In this document: positions 43,529 to 52,394 of the stretch, one piece after another
Layout: each line of letters begins with the position of its first letter
Numbering within the stretch: the stretch's first letter is position 1
Assembly: GCF_029211265.1 (NCBI RefSeq)
Contig: NZ_JARGEL010000026.1
Span: forward strand, 1-64,000
Direction of reading: 5' to 3'
DNA: 64,000 bases
Origin: Extensimonas soli
GTDB lineage: Bacteria; Pseudomonadota; Gammaproteobacteria; Burkholderiales; Burkholderiaceae_C
Made by a program: the position numbers and the translations under genes
Notes under the pieces: generated by a model
Database searches by the model: none
Seen by the model: the letters and a program-made list of their open reading frames with translations, nothing else
Told to the model about the DNA's origin: nothing

Positions 43529-44942
43529 GGGCTTCTCCGGTGCGGTGGTGGACCCGACGCCCCTTGGCGTCGTAGTCGATGTCGAGCGGCTGCTCCAGGT
43601 GCACGGCCACTTTGGCGCCCGGCTGCACGTAGACCGCCGCGAAGGCCTGGCCGTAGAGCTTGTTGACCCAATCGGCCATGTCGCGCACGCCGCCCGCGAG
43701 GATGCGGCCCATCGCTTCGTTGCCGCTGATGCCGACGGTGCCCAGCGAGCCGTTGCTGTTGGCGACCACGGCCACGCTGCCGTTGTCGGACTTGATGAGC
43801 GAGGCCGCGCCGGCGCCGGCCGCGGTGATGAGCGCCTGGCTGCCCAGGTACTGCTGGGCGTTGCTGCGCCGCTCGCCGCTGACGCAGGGAATGCCGTAGG
43901 GGTCGCTGATCCAGCCCAGACCGCCTTGGATGCTGGCGCCGTTGTGCCCCGAGTTGCCGCCGCTGCTGCCGCCCTTGCTGCTGTCCTCCGGCACCGTGCG
44001 GATGGTGCCGTCCTGGAACACGAACGTGACCGAGCGGATTTGCCCGCGCACGCACGAGAGCGTCCAGTCGCCCGAGGCCGTGCCGCTGACCACGGCGCCG
44101 GCCACGTCGGGGATGTCGATGCCGTTGGCCGTGAGGTTGTCCGGGCCGATCAGCACCTTGAACGGATAGGGATCGTTGACGGTTCCATCGATCGGCACGC
44201 GCCCGATCAGCGCCGTCATGGCAATCGACCCCATGAGCGTCGAGTTCGACGGCACGGTGTAGACAGCCTTCGTGGATGCGCCCACCGCGCGGCTGCCGAC
44301 GTCGGCGACGGATTCCACTGCGGCCGACAGGCTTTTCTGGGCCGGCCCGAAGCTCAGGGGAAAGCCCGGCTCCTTGTTGCCGTTCTTGGCGTCGACCTTG
44401 GCGTCGTCGGGCTCGACCCACTGCGTGCCACCGGCGCCGCGGTTGAAGCGCTTGCCGTCACCCTCTTCCAGCCCCAGCCCGACGGGCAGGTCGGACGGGC
44501 CACCCTTGCCGGAAAGGCCGTCCAGTTGCCGCTGCAGATCCTGCAGCAGCCCCTGGGTCTGCTGCCTGTCGCTGGCCACCTGGGTGCGCTCCTGCTCCAG
44601 GCGGTTGCGTTCGCCTTCCAGCGCGCTCTGGATGCGTTGGTCGATCGCGCTTTCCCGCGCACGCAGGCGCTCGTTCTCGGCCTTGTGCTGCTTGTTGTCG
44701 CCGAGCGCGCTCTGCAGCTCGGTGCGCAACTGCTTCACCTGGGCCACCAGCGTGGCGACGGTATCGCGCGGCGTGTCGCCAGCGATGCCCAGGGCTTTCA
44801 TCTCCTCGGGCGTGAGCGTACTGGCCGCGCCCTTGGGTGCGGGCTGGCCGCCGGGCGTGCCGGAGAACAGTTTGATGCCGACGAACACCAGCAGCAGCGC
44901 CATCGGGATCAGCAGCCACTTGAGCAGCGGATTACTCTTCAT
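43509..44942 (-). CDS. Integrating conjugative element protein, TIGR03752 (TraB/VirB10-like) family
   Basis: This 477-residue protein is the VirB10/TraB-like scaffold spanning both membranes. It has an N-terminal membrane helix (LLKWLLIPMALLLVFVGIKLF), a coiled coil at about 70-150 and a C-terminal domain with IGRVPIDGTVNDPYPFKVLIG. GAKVAVHLEQPLDIDYDAKGR lies at the end. The overlap with the lipoprotein gene (20 bases) and with the TIGR03749 gene (11 bases) indicates tight coupling. Confidence 0.92.
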   Translation of the reverse strand: MKSNPLLKWLLIPMALLLVFVGIKLFSGTPGGQPAPKGAASTLTPEEMKALGIAGDTPRDTVATLVAQVKQLRTELQSALGDNKQHKAENERLRARESAIDQRIQSALEGERNRLEQERTQVASDRQQTQGLLQDLQRQLDGLSGKGGPSDLPVGLGLEEGDGKRFNRGAGGTQWVEPDDAKVDAKNGNKEPGFPLSFGPAQKSLSAAVESVADVGSRAVGASTKAVYTVPSNSTLMGSIAMTALIGRVPIDGTVNDPYPFKVLIGPDNLTANGIDIPDVAGAVVSGTASGDWTLSCVRGQIRSVTFVFQDGTIRTVPEDSSKGGSSGGNSGHNGASIQGGLGWISDPYGIPCVSGERRSNAQQYLGSQALITAAGAGAASLIKSDNGSVAVVANSNGSLGTVGISGNEAMGRILAGGVRDMADWVNKLYGQAFAAVYVQPGAKVAVHLEQPLDIDYDAKGRRVHHRTGEAHASDLD

Positions 44943-45846
44943 CGCGCGCTCCTCCGGTCGAGCCGGCCGCGGCGGCCGGCGGCAGGTTCACGGTGGCGTC
45001 GATCGGGCTCAGCGCCGGCAGCAGCGACTCGGCCAGGCCGTGGCCGCGCGTGACCAGGTAGAGCACCGTGGTGTCGGACGCGGTGCCGGCCGGCCCCAGG
45101 TTCGGATGCTGGAAGGTCGCCGCCACGAAGTTCCCCTGCAGGGCGCGCGGGTCGAGGTCGAGCCAGCGCGCCGAGGTATTGGTGAGTCGCACGGCCGTCA
45201 CCCACTGGTCTTCCAGGCGCCACGCGGCCAGTGCCCGCGCGTGCACCGGCAGCGTCGGCAGCAAGGTGTCCAGCGCGAGGTCGCGACGCAGGTTCACGCG
45301 CCCGATGCCGGCGACCGGCTCGACGGTGCGCAGCGGCGCGTACAGGTTCTGCGCGGCATGGCGCGTCAGCACGACCGATACCGGCGTTTCGCGCCGGGGA
45401 ACGGATTTGTCTGCGGGCGCATCGGCCTGCTCGTCCGCGCCACTTGCTGCACCGCCGCCGTAGCGCTTCGCGGGGGCCTCCGCTTCCACGATGCGCACCG
45501 GCTCCAGTGGCGCCTGGCCGTCCTTCGCCGGCTCGGCGGCGATGTCGAGCAGGATCAGCGCGCCGGATTCCACGTCCTGCAGTTGCAGCCGCGTGGGCGG
45601 AATCGGCTCGCTCGCCCGCAGGTAGATCGCGCCGCCCGCACTCTGCACGCGCAGATGGTCACCGACGCTGGCCGGCACGCCGACGCGCACATTGCGGTCG
45701 ATGAAGACCACGCGCTCCTGGCCGACCACCAGCGGCACCGGCAGGGGCAGCCGCTCCCAGCGCAGGATTTCCACGGCCTGGCTGGCCGGCACGAAACCGA
45801 GGATCAGCAGGACGCCGGCCAGGGCCGACAAGGCAATGGGCTTCAT
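44932..45846 (-). CDS. Integrating conjugative element protein, TIGR03749 (TraK-like) family
   Basis: The 304 residues start with a signal peptide (LSALAGVLLILGFVPASQA) and continue VEILRWERLPLPVPLVVGQERVVF, the TraK/VirB9-like pattern of an outer-membrane-ring component. It is in the middle of the reverse mating-pair block. The ATG at 45846 is chosen for the signal peptide; the frame is open further upstream inside the next gene. It overlaps that gene by four bases. Confidence 0.9.
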   Translation of the reverse strand: MKPIALSALAGVLLILGFVPASQAVEILRWERLPLPVPLVVGQERVVFIDRNVRVGVPASVGDHLRVQSAGGAIYLRASEPIPPTRLQLQDVESGALILLDIAAEPAKDGQAPLEPVRIVEAEAPAKRYGGGAASGADEQADAPADKSVPRRETPVSVVLTRHAAQNLYAPLRTVEPVAGIGRVNLRRDLALDTLLPTLPVHARALAAWRLEDQWVTAVRLTNTSARWLDLDPRALQGNFVAATFQHPNLGPAGTASDTTVLYLVTRGHGLAESLLPALSPIDATVNLPPAAAAGSTGGARDEE

Positions 45847-46535
45847 GGGGGGTCTCCCTGCAGGTGGCCGGAGGCGTTGGCGGGCGCGCCGGCCTGGGGT
45901 GGCGTCGGCGGCGTTTCGATGCGCTGGGGTGCGCTGGCGTAGCAGTCCAGCGCCAGGCCGAAGGGGTTCCGCTCGGGGTCGATGTCCAGCCGGACGACCT
46001 TGATGGGGTAGCGCACCAGGGCGCGCTTGACCTGCTCGGAGCCGTAGTATTCGTCCGCGCTCACGTCGAGCGTGACGATCCAATCGCGGTCGGAGACCAT
46101 CTTGACGCGCGAGGCCGGATCATCGCCGTAGCCGCGGCCGGGAATCTCGTAGATGCCGCGCACGCGCTGACGCAGCTCGCCACTGGCGCGCCGGTACTCG
46201 TAGTCCTGTTGCAGGAAGGCCCGGCAGCTCGGCGTCAGGTAGGCCGACAGCGCGCGCAAGTTGCGCGGATAGTCCTCTTCGCCGTTCGTGGGCCAGCGCT
46301 GTACCTGCTGCCAGATGTAGAACGAGAAGGCATACACGCTCTCGGGCGGCACGTCCCACCACTTGCGCGTGCTGCCCGAGCGCAGATCCGGCGGCACATG
46401 GATGGTGAGACTCTTCGGCGCACTCCACCAACCGAAGCCGAGCAGCAGCGCCACCACGAACAGCGCGCCGGCCCCCAGACGCAACGTCTTCACGTGCGCC
46501 TGCAGGTGCGCAACCTCGTTCCTGAAACGGCTCAT
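45843..46535 (-). CDS. Integrating conjugative element protein, TIGR03746 (PFL_4703, TraE-like) family
   Basis: This 230-residue protein has a single N-terminal membrane helix (LGAGALFVVALLLGFGWWSA), then the periplasmic TraE/VirB8-like domain: LTIHVPPDLRSG, YAFSFYIWQQVQRWP and YLTPSCRAFLQQDY. It overlaps its neighbours by four bases on each side. Confidence 0.92.
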   Translation of the reverse strand: MSRFRNEVAHLQAHVKTLRLGAGALFVVALLLGFGWWSAPKSLTIHVPPDLRSGSTRKWWDVPPESVYAFSFYIWQQVQRWPTNGEEDYPRNLRALSAYLTPSCRAFLQQDYEYRRASGELRQRVRGIYEIPGRGYGDDPASRVKMVSDRDWIVTLDVSADEYYGSEQVKRALVRYPIKVVRLDIDPERNPFGLALDCYASAPQRIETPPTPPQAGAPANASGHLQGDPP

Positions 46536-46942
46536 GGCGCACCTCGATCGGCGTTGCGCCGGTTAGTCCAGTAGCCCGAGCGGGTGATGAGGCGCTGCCC
46601 GCCCAGGAGCGCTGCCAGCGCCGGGTGCCGCAATGCCAGCCGCCACTGGAGCTGCCGGTACAGCCAGGTGTCGGGCCGGCCGCGCTTCTGCGCGCGCAGA
46701 AAACCACCGCCGACGAAGACGCCCAGCGCGATGCCGGCGACGATCAGCGTCGGCACCATGGCGATGCTGTGCGTGAGCCAGGCCAGCGGCAGGCCGAGCG
46801 CGAATCCGGCGGCGGCCGACAGGCCGGCGCAGATCCACAACTCGTCGGCGGTCAGCCCGCGCACGACCACCGGCTGGCGGTTCAGCCGGTGCGGCAGGAA
46901 GGTCACCAGCATGTCGCGCGGGGTCTCCGGAGGTACGGCCAT
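46532..46942 (-). CDS. Conjugal transfer protein, TIGR03750 (TraL-like) family
   Basis: The 136 residues show the pattern LPHRLNRQPVVVRGLTADELW followed by two membrane helices (AAAGFALGLPLAWL and TLIVAGIALGVFVGGGFL). This is the small inner-membrane subunit of the apparatus, like TraL/VirB3. It overlaps the TIGR03746 gene by four bases. Confidence 0.9.
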   Translation of the reverse strand: MAVPPETPRDMLVTFLPHRLNRQPVVVRGLTADELWICAGLSAAAGFALGLPLAWLTHSIAMVPTLIVAGIALGVFVGGGFLRAQKRGRPDTWLYRQLQWRLALRHPALAALLGGQRLITRSGYWTNRRNADRGAP

Positions 46943-46954
46943 CGCTTGCCGCCC

Positions 46955-47323
46955 TCACAGCACGCCGGTGGCCTTGGTGAGCAGCCAGATGCCGACCACC
47001 AGCAGGATCGCGCCCACGGCGACCGTCAGGCCGAACTGGCCCCAGGTGGCGCGGCCGGTGTGGATCTCCGAATAGCGCGTGTAGGCGTGATAGCAGACAC
47101 CGACGAACATCGAGGCGACCACGAGCAGCGCGATCAGCAGCACGATGTCGTAGCCGTAGTTCTGCAAGGTCTGCAGGATGCCGCTGCCCTGGCCGCGCGA
47201 TGGGTCTTCCATGGTCGGCAGGCCCTGCGCGAAGGCCGACAGCGGCAGGCCTGCGAGCGCCAGCGGCAGCAGCGGTGCGGCGATGCGGGACGGAATGCGA
47301 TGGGGTGTCGGTGGCATGTTCAT
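46955..47323 (-). CDS. Integrating conjugative element membrane protein, TIGR03745 family
   Basis: The 122-residue product has a signal peptide (ASRIA-type, ending GLPLSAFA near residue 32) and two hydrophobic helices (YDIVLLIALLVVASMFVGVCY and VGAILLVVGIWLLTKATGV). It resembles pilin-like VirB2 proteins. It lies 12 bases before the TIGR03750 gene. Confidence 0.88.
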   Translation of the reverse strand: MNMPPTPHRIPSRIAAPLLPLALAGLPLSAFAQGLPTMEDPSRGQGSGILQTLQNYGYDIVLLIALLVVASMFVGVCYHAYTRYSEIHTGRATWGQFGLTVAVGAILLVVGIWLLTKATGVL

Positions 47324-47345
47324 GGCGTATGGCCTTTCGTGACGG

Positions 47346-47585
47346 TCAGGAGAGGAGGAAGAAGGTCAGTACGAGGTACATCGCCACGAAGCGCACGACG
47401 ACGGCGAGGAACTGACGTTCAGTGATGCGGTGCTCGGCCCAGCCGACGTAGGCGGTGCGCATGGCCCACACGCCCCACAGCAGCAACACGGCGAACACGA
47501 AGCCCAGCACCACGGCAGCGACGGCCGAAGGCGCAAAGCCGCCGTTGGCCTGGAAGGCGGCGACCTGATCGGCAGAGGGCGTCAT
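47346..47585 (-). CDS. Integrating conjugative element protein, TIGR03758 family
   Basis: The 79-residue protein has two membrane helices (APSAVAAVVLGFVFAVLLLWGVW and VVRFVAMYLVLTFFLL) joined by RTAYVGWAEHRITERQ. It is a small membrane subunit of the mating-pair apparatus. It overlaps the RAQPRD gene by four bases. Confidence 0.88.
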   Translation of the reverse strand: MTPSADQVAAFQANGGFAPSAVAAVVLGFVFAVLLLWGVWAMRTAYVGWAEHRITERQFLAVVVRFVAMYLVLTFFLLS

Positions 47586-47947
47586 GGCGACGGCTCCTCG
47601 TCGTCGGCGCGGTCGCGGTGGACGTAATCGCCGGCCAGCGGGACGGGATCGCGCGGCTGGGCGCGCTGGGGCACGAGGTAGTCCTGCAAGCCGGCGCGAA
47701 CGCGCTTCAGGTCGGCGCGCAGTCGGGCGTAGTCGAAGTGGTAGCGGGCGCGTTCCTGCGGAGCGGTATGGGCGGCGTGCTCGGCGAGGCGGTCGATCAG
47801 GTCGAGTTGGCGGGCGAGCGCGGCGAGCTGCTCACGCTCCAAGGCGAGGCTGTCGGCGGCGACGGCAGGCTGCAGCGCCGAAAACGACACAGCCAACACC
47901 ATGGCAAGCGCAGGCCATGCGGATGTGCGGCGGTTGGTCTGTCCCAT
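47582..47947 (-). CDS. Integrative conjugative element protein, RAQPRD family (TIGR01690)
   Basis: The 121 residues start with a signal peptide (LAMVLAVSFSALQPAVA). The family is named for the motif RAQPRDPVPLAGDYV, which is present near the C-terminus. It is the first gene of the reverse mating-pair block, so its promoter should be in 47948-48170. In related ICEs more transfer genes lie upstream of this point; here the defence operon does. Confidence 0.92.
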   Translation of the reverse strand: MGQTNRRTSAWPALAMVLAVSFSALQPAVAADSLALEREQLAALARQLDLIDRLAEHAAHTAPQERARYHFDYARLRADLKRVRAGLQDYLVPQRAQPRDPVPLAGDYVHRDRADDEEPSP

Positions 47948-48086
47948 CGTGCCATTCCCCGTTGAAGCGGATGGCCAGATGCTGTGGCGCGCTCTCGCTT
48001 TGCGCCGCAGGGAATGGGAACTACGGCATGACCGGATTTGTTGGTCGCGTTGGCCGACATTCGCGCAATGCCTGGTGGATTTCTTG

Positions 48087-48117
48087 TTGGCTAGCGCCTA
48101 CCACCCTTTTGTAGAAT
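48087..48117 (+). promoter_or_regulatory. Candidate promoter of the defence operon
   Basis: TTGGCT (48087-48092) and TAGAAT (48112-48117) could be -35 and -10 boxes with a 19-base spacer, longer than ideal. It lies 54 bases before the HTH gene, in the 223-base gap between the divergent RAQPRD gene and the operon. Confidence 0.3.
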
Positions 48118-48170
48118 TGGGCAAACTTGGCAATCCAAAGTCACGAAAGACCAAACCAGATGGTTTTCAG

Positions 48171-48371
48171 ATGAGTGAAGTCGAAAGCGAGATCCTCACG
48201 CTGGAGGAAGTCGCGGCCTACCTCAAAGCCGGCAAACGGACGGTCTATCGCCTTGCCCAGAAAGGAGAGATTCCGGCGTTCAAGCTTGGGGGAACCTGGC
48301 GCTTTCGCCGCTCGGAGCTGGATCGGTGGATCGCCGAAAGCATCAACAAGAAGAAGCCGGAGGCCGAGTGA
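48171..48371 (+). CDS. Excisionase-like helix-turn-helix protein (HTH_17)
   Basis: The 66-residue product is a single MerR/excisionase-type HTH: ILTLEEVAAYLKAGKRTVYRLAQKGEIPAFKLGGTWRFRRSELDRWI. Proteins of this kind often head anti-phage operons, probably as regulators. The start at 48171 begins the conserved domain; the frame is open upstream without similarity. It ends in a GTGA overlap with the SNF2 gene, so it is co-translated. Confidence 0.88.
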   Translation: MSEVESEILTLEEVAAYLKAGKRTVYRLAQKGEIPAFKLGGTWRFRRSELDRWIAESINKKKPEAE

Positions 48372-51310
48372 GCGCGGACCATGCCAGCCGCCGAATCACG
48401 CTCGGGGAAGAACTAAGGGGAGGATCGCCGTTGACGACACAGCAGCTTCTGACGCCGCACCAGAGCCAGTACTTTGCTTGGCTGCTGACCAGGCGTGCAG
48501 CAGGCGACTCGGTGGAGTCGCTGGCTTCGACTTTGGTCGATTCGCAGGTCGATCTGAATCCCCATCAGGTCGAGGCCGCGCTCTTCGCTTGCCGCAACCC
48601 CCTCTCACGCGGCGTGATCCTCGCCGACGAGGTTGGTCTAGGCAAGACCATCGAAGCCGGCTTGGTCATCTCCCAACGCTGGGCGGAACGGCGGCGGAAG
48701 GTGCTCATCATCGTTCCAGCGAACCTGCGCAAGCAATGGCACCAAGAGCTGCAGGACAAGTTCGGCCTGCAAGGACTGATCCTCGAAGCCAAAAGCTACA
48801 ACGCGATCCGCAAACAGGAGCAGCGGAACCCGTTCCTGTTCGCCTCCGGTCCGATCATCTGTTCCTACCAGTTCGCGAAGGCCAAGGCTGACGATGTCAA
48901 GGGCATCGACTGGGACTTGGTCGTCCTCGACGAAGCGCATCGCCTGCGCAACGTCTACAAAACCAGCAACGTCATCGCCAAGACCCTCAAGGAGGCGCTG
49001 TCGCGCGTTCACTCCAAGGCGCTCCTGACCGCGACGCCGTTGCAGAACTCGCTGCTCGAACTCTATGGGCTGGTCAGCTTCATCGATGACCGCGTGTTCG
49101 GAGACCTTGATAGCTTCCGCTCGCAATTCACTGGCAGAGAGCAATCCTTCAGCAGCCTGCGTGACCGGCTGGCCCCCATCTGCAAGCGCACCCTGCGCAA
49201 ACAGGTTCAGCCCTACGTGTCGTACACAGCGCGCAAGGCCATCGTCGAGGAGTTCACGCCGTCGAGCGAAGAGCAGGAACTTTCCAGGCTCGTCGCCGAT
49301 TACCTGCGCCGCCCCAACCTCAAGGCCCTGCCCGAGGGGCAGCGCCAACTGATTTCGCTCGTACTATGGAAGCTGCTCGCCTCCAGCACGCACGCGATTG
49401 CGGGTGCGTTGGAGACGATGGCCAAGCGTCTCCAGGGTGTGCTCGACGAAGTCACCGAGGCTCCCGATCTGGTCGATGAACTCGACGAGGATTACGAGTC
49501 GCTCGACGAAACCGCCGATGAGTGGAGCGACCAAGACTCAGATGTCGAAGCATCGAGCCGAACGGAACGCGAGGCCATCGCGCAGGAGATCGACGAGCTG
49601 CGCCACTTCAAAGCGCTGGCAACCAACATCCGGGACAACGCCAAGGGCAAGGCGCTACTCACCGCGCTGGATCGCGCCTTCGCCGAACTGGATCGGTTGG
49701 GCGCGGCCCGGAAGGCCATCATCTTCACCGAGTCCAAGCGCACGCAGGAATACCTCCTCAACTTGCTGGCCGACACGCCATACGGCGACGGCATCGTGCT
49801 CTTCAACGGCACCAATAGCGACCAGCGTGCGCAGGCGATTTACAAGGACTGGCTGAAGCGCCACGAAGGCACCGACCGCATCACCGGCTCCAAGACTGCC
49901 GACACCCGTGCGGCACTGGTCGAGCACTTCAAGGAGCGTGGCAAGGTCATGATTGCCACCGAGGCCGGAGCCGAAGGCATCAACCTCCAGTTCTGCTCGC
50001 TCGTCATCAACTACGACCTGCCGTGGAACCCGCAGCGCATCGAGCAGCGCATCGGGCGCTGCCACCGCTACGGTCAGAAGCACGACGTGGTGGTGGTCAA
50101 CTTCGTCGACCGCAGCAATGAGGCCGATGCACGGGTGTACGAGCTGCTGTCGCAGAAGTTCCAGCTCTTCGAGGGCGTGTTTGGGGCTAGCGACGAAGTG
50201 CTGGGTGCCATCGGCTCCGGTGTCGATTTCGAGCGGCGTATCGCCGAGATCTACCAGAACTGCCGAGAGCCCGAGGAAATCAAGTCCAGCTTCGAGCAAC
50301 TCCAGCTCGACCTCTCCGGCGAAATCAACGAGGCGATGGTCAAGACGCGCCAGGTACTGCTTGAGAACTTCGATGAGGAGGTGCAGGAGAAGCTGCGCAT
50401 GCGGGCCGACGACAGCCGCAACGCGCGCAACCGCTTCGAGCGCATGCTGATGGACTTGACCCGCGCCGAACTGGTCCATTGCGCCGCGTTCGATGACGAC
50501 GGCTTCGATCTCCGCCACATACCGACTGGAGTCGAGCACGGCGGCCTCGCGGGCATCGAGCTGGGGCGCTACGAATTGCCCCGCCGCTCCGGCGACGCGC
50601 ATCTATACCGCATCAATCATCCGCTGGCGCGATGGGGCATCGAGCAGGCCAAGGCTCGCGCACTCAACGGGGCTCGTCTTGTGTTCGACTACAACGCCCA
50701 CGGTGCAAAGATCAGCACGCTTGAAGCCTGGCGCGGCAAGGCCGGATGGCTCACCGTGAAGCTAATCTCGGTCGAGACACTCGGCAACCAGGAGCAACAT
50801 CTGCTGGTTGCGGCGGGCACGACCGACGGCGTCGTGCTCGCGGAAGAAGACCCGGAAAAACTGCTGCGCCTGCCCGCGACCACGCAGGCGGCCAGTCTGT
50901 TCAACGCCCCTGATGCCACCCTGCTGGCCGACGTGGAAGCCCGCAAGACCGCACTCCTGCGCGACGTCAACGAGCGCAACCTCGGCTACTTCGAGCAGGA
51001 AGTCCAGAAGCTGGATGCCTGGGCGGACGACCTGAAGCTCGGTCTGGAGCAGGAGATCAAGGAGATCGACCGCGAGATCAAGGAGGTGCGCCGAACCGCC
51101 GCGGCCTCGCCGACGCTGGAAGAAAAGTTGTCATGGCAGAAGAAGCAGCGCGAACTGGAGAGTAAGCGCAGCAAGCTGCGCCGCGAGTTGTTTGCCCGGC
51201 AGGACGAAGTCGAAGCGCAGCGCAATGACTTGATCAGCCAGCTTGAAGTGCAACTCCAACAGCAGGTCGAGGAGCGCACGCTGTTCACTGTCGAGTGGGA
51301 GCTGGTGTAA
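48368..51310 (+). CDS. SNF2-family helicase
   Basis: This 980-residue SF2 helicase of the Swi2/Snf2 type has Walker A VGLGKTIEAG (G92-T94), VLIIVPANLRKQW (motif Ia), LDEAHRLRN (D188-H191), LTATPLQNS (motif III) and IEQRIGRCHRYGQ (motif VI, near residue 560). The C-terminus (from about 820) is a long charged coiled coil. The layout resembles RapA and DISARM DrmD helicases. A GTG start at 48368 overlaps the HTH stop. It leads the enzymatic part of the defence operon, 80 bases before the AAA+ gene. Its DNA target is unknown. Confidence 0.9.
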   Translation: MSADHASRRITLGEELRGGSPLTTQQLLTPHQSQYFAWLLTRRAAGDSVESLASTLVDSQVDLNPHQVEAALFACRNPLSRGVILADEVGLGKTIEAGLVISQRWAERRRKVLIIVPANLRKQWHQELQDKFGLQGLILEAKSYNAIRKQEQRNPFLFASGPIICSYQFAKAKADDVKGIDWDLVVLDEAHRLRNVYKTSNVIAKTLKEALSRVHSKALLTATPLQNSLLELYGLVSFIDDRVFGDLDSFRSQFTGREQSFSSLRDRLAPICKRTLRKQVQPYVSYTARKAIVEEFTPSSEEQELSRLVADYLRRPNLKALPEGQRQLISLVLWKLLASSTHAIAGALETMAKRLQGVLDEVTEAPDLVDELDEDYESLDETADEWSDQDSDVEASSRTEREAIAQEIDELRHFKALATNIRDNAKGKALLTALDRAFAELDRLGAARKAIIFTESKRTQEYLLNLLADTPYGDGIVLFNGTNSDQRAQAIYKDWLKRHEGTDRITGSKTADTRAALVEHFKERGKVMIATEAGAEGINLQFCSLVINYDLPWNPQRIEQRIGRCHRYGQKHDVVVVNFVDRSNEADARVYELLSQKFQLFEGVFGASDEVLGAIGSGVDFERRIAEIYQNCREPEEIKSSFEQLQLDLSGEINEAMVKTRQVLLENFDEEVQEKLRMRADDSRNARNRFERMLMDLTRAELVHCAAFDDDGFDLRHIPTGVEHGGLAGIELGRYELPRRSGDAHLYRINHPLARWGIEQAKARALNGARLVFDYNAHGAKISTLEAWRGKAGWLTVKLISVETLGNQEQHLLVAAGTTDGVVLAEEDPEKLLRLPATTQAASLFNAPDATLLADVEARKTALLRDVNERNLGYFEQEVQKLDAWADDLKLGLEQEIKEIDREIKEVRRTAAASPTLEEKLSWQKKQRELESKRSKLRRELFARQDEVEAQRNDLISQLEVQLQQQVEERTLFTVEWELV

Positions 51311-51390
51311 TGACTAATCAAGTAGCACCGTTAGACCTGCGCATGACCAGGCCGCGGTTGAAGCGTGCCAAGAATTGAGGAGAGCGAGAT

Positions 51391-52377
51391 ATGGCTAGCG
51401 GAAAATTACTGCGGCAACTCATCAAATCGGGAACGCAAGGCGATGCTTCGGGCTTTCGCGCGGCGTCCGAGGCAGTGATCAAAGAGGAGCGCGAGAAGAA
51501 CCATCATCTGCTCGCAAATGACCTTGAGCGTTTACTTTACGGCGATCAGGCAACGGTCGGGAAGAGTGCGCGGAAGCTGCAAAGTTTGCCCAGCGTGCCG
51601 ACAAATAAAGACAACGGCCTTGCGCTACTAGAAGAGCGTGCCGTGATTCGAGAGGAGAAAGACATCATTCTCTCGGATGCTTCGCAGTCGGCACTCGATG
51701 AAATCCTGATGGAGCACAACCGGACGGACGTGCTTCGATCCTATGGCCTGCAACCCGCGCAGAAGCTGTTGTTTTGCGGGCCTCCCGGCTGCGGCAAGAC
51801 GCTGGCCGCCGAAGTCATCGCGCATTCCCTGTCCATGCCGCTCATCCTCGTTCGGCTGGACTCGGTCATCTCGTCGTTTCTGGGAGAGACGGCCGCCAAT
51901 TTGCGCAAAGTGTTCGATTACGTCGCAACGCATCCCGTGGTCGCATTGTTCGATGAATTCGACGCCCTGACCAAGGATCGTGGCGACAGCGCCGATCATG
52001 GTGAGCTCAAACGCTCCGTAAATGCCGTCTTGCAGATGATGGACGGTTATCGAGGCGAGAGCATCCTGATCGCCACCACCAACTACGAAACCTTATTGGA
52101 CAAGGCGGTTTGGCGACGCTTCGATGAGGTTGTGCGCTTCGAGATGCCGAATCTGGAGCAGATCAAACGCTTGTTAGCTCTGAAACTCTCCGGTGTCCGC
52201 CGCAATTTCGAGCCCGACGATGGCCAGGTGGCATCCGTGTTCAAGGGCATGTCGCACGCCGACATCGAGCGGGTTCTTCGGCGCTCCGTCAAGGAAATGA
52301 TCCTGTCCGGCCGGGAGTTCCTGGAGAAAAGCCACCTCGATACCGCGCTTGCCCGTGAGTATCGTCATAAGAGTTAA
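51391..52377 (+). CDS. AAA+ ATPase, IetA-like
   Basis: This 328-residue AAA+ protein has Walker A GPPGCGKT (from G130), Walker B VALFDEFDA (D188-E189), an arginine-finger region after VWRRFDEVVRFEMP and sensor 2 in the C-terminal lid. The N-terminal 100 residues are helical and specific to the family. AAA+ genes directly followed by a subtilisin-like gene form the IetAS pair. That pair was described as a plasmid incompatibility/toxin-antitoxin locus and later as an anti-phage system. It is preceded by a good AGGAGAG ribosome binding site and is 17 bases before the protease gene. Confidence 0.9.
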   Translation: MASGKLLRQLIKSGTQGDASGFRAASEAVIKEEREKNHHLLANDLERLLYGDQATVGKSARKLQSLPSVPTNKDNGLALLEERAVIREEKDIILSDASQSALDEILMEHNRTDVLRSYGLQPAQKLLFCGPPGCGKTLAAEVIAHSLSMPLILVRLDSVISSFLGETAANLRKVFDYVATHPVVALFDEFDALTKDRGDSADHGELKRSVNAVLQMMDGYRGESILIATTNYETLLDKAVWRRFDEVVRFEMPNLEQIKRLLALKLSGVRRNFEPDDGQVASVFKGMSHADIERVLRRSVKEMILSGREFLEKSHLDTALAREYRHKS

Positions 52378-52394
52378 GGGATGGAGGGGGAGGC

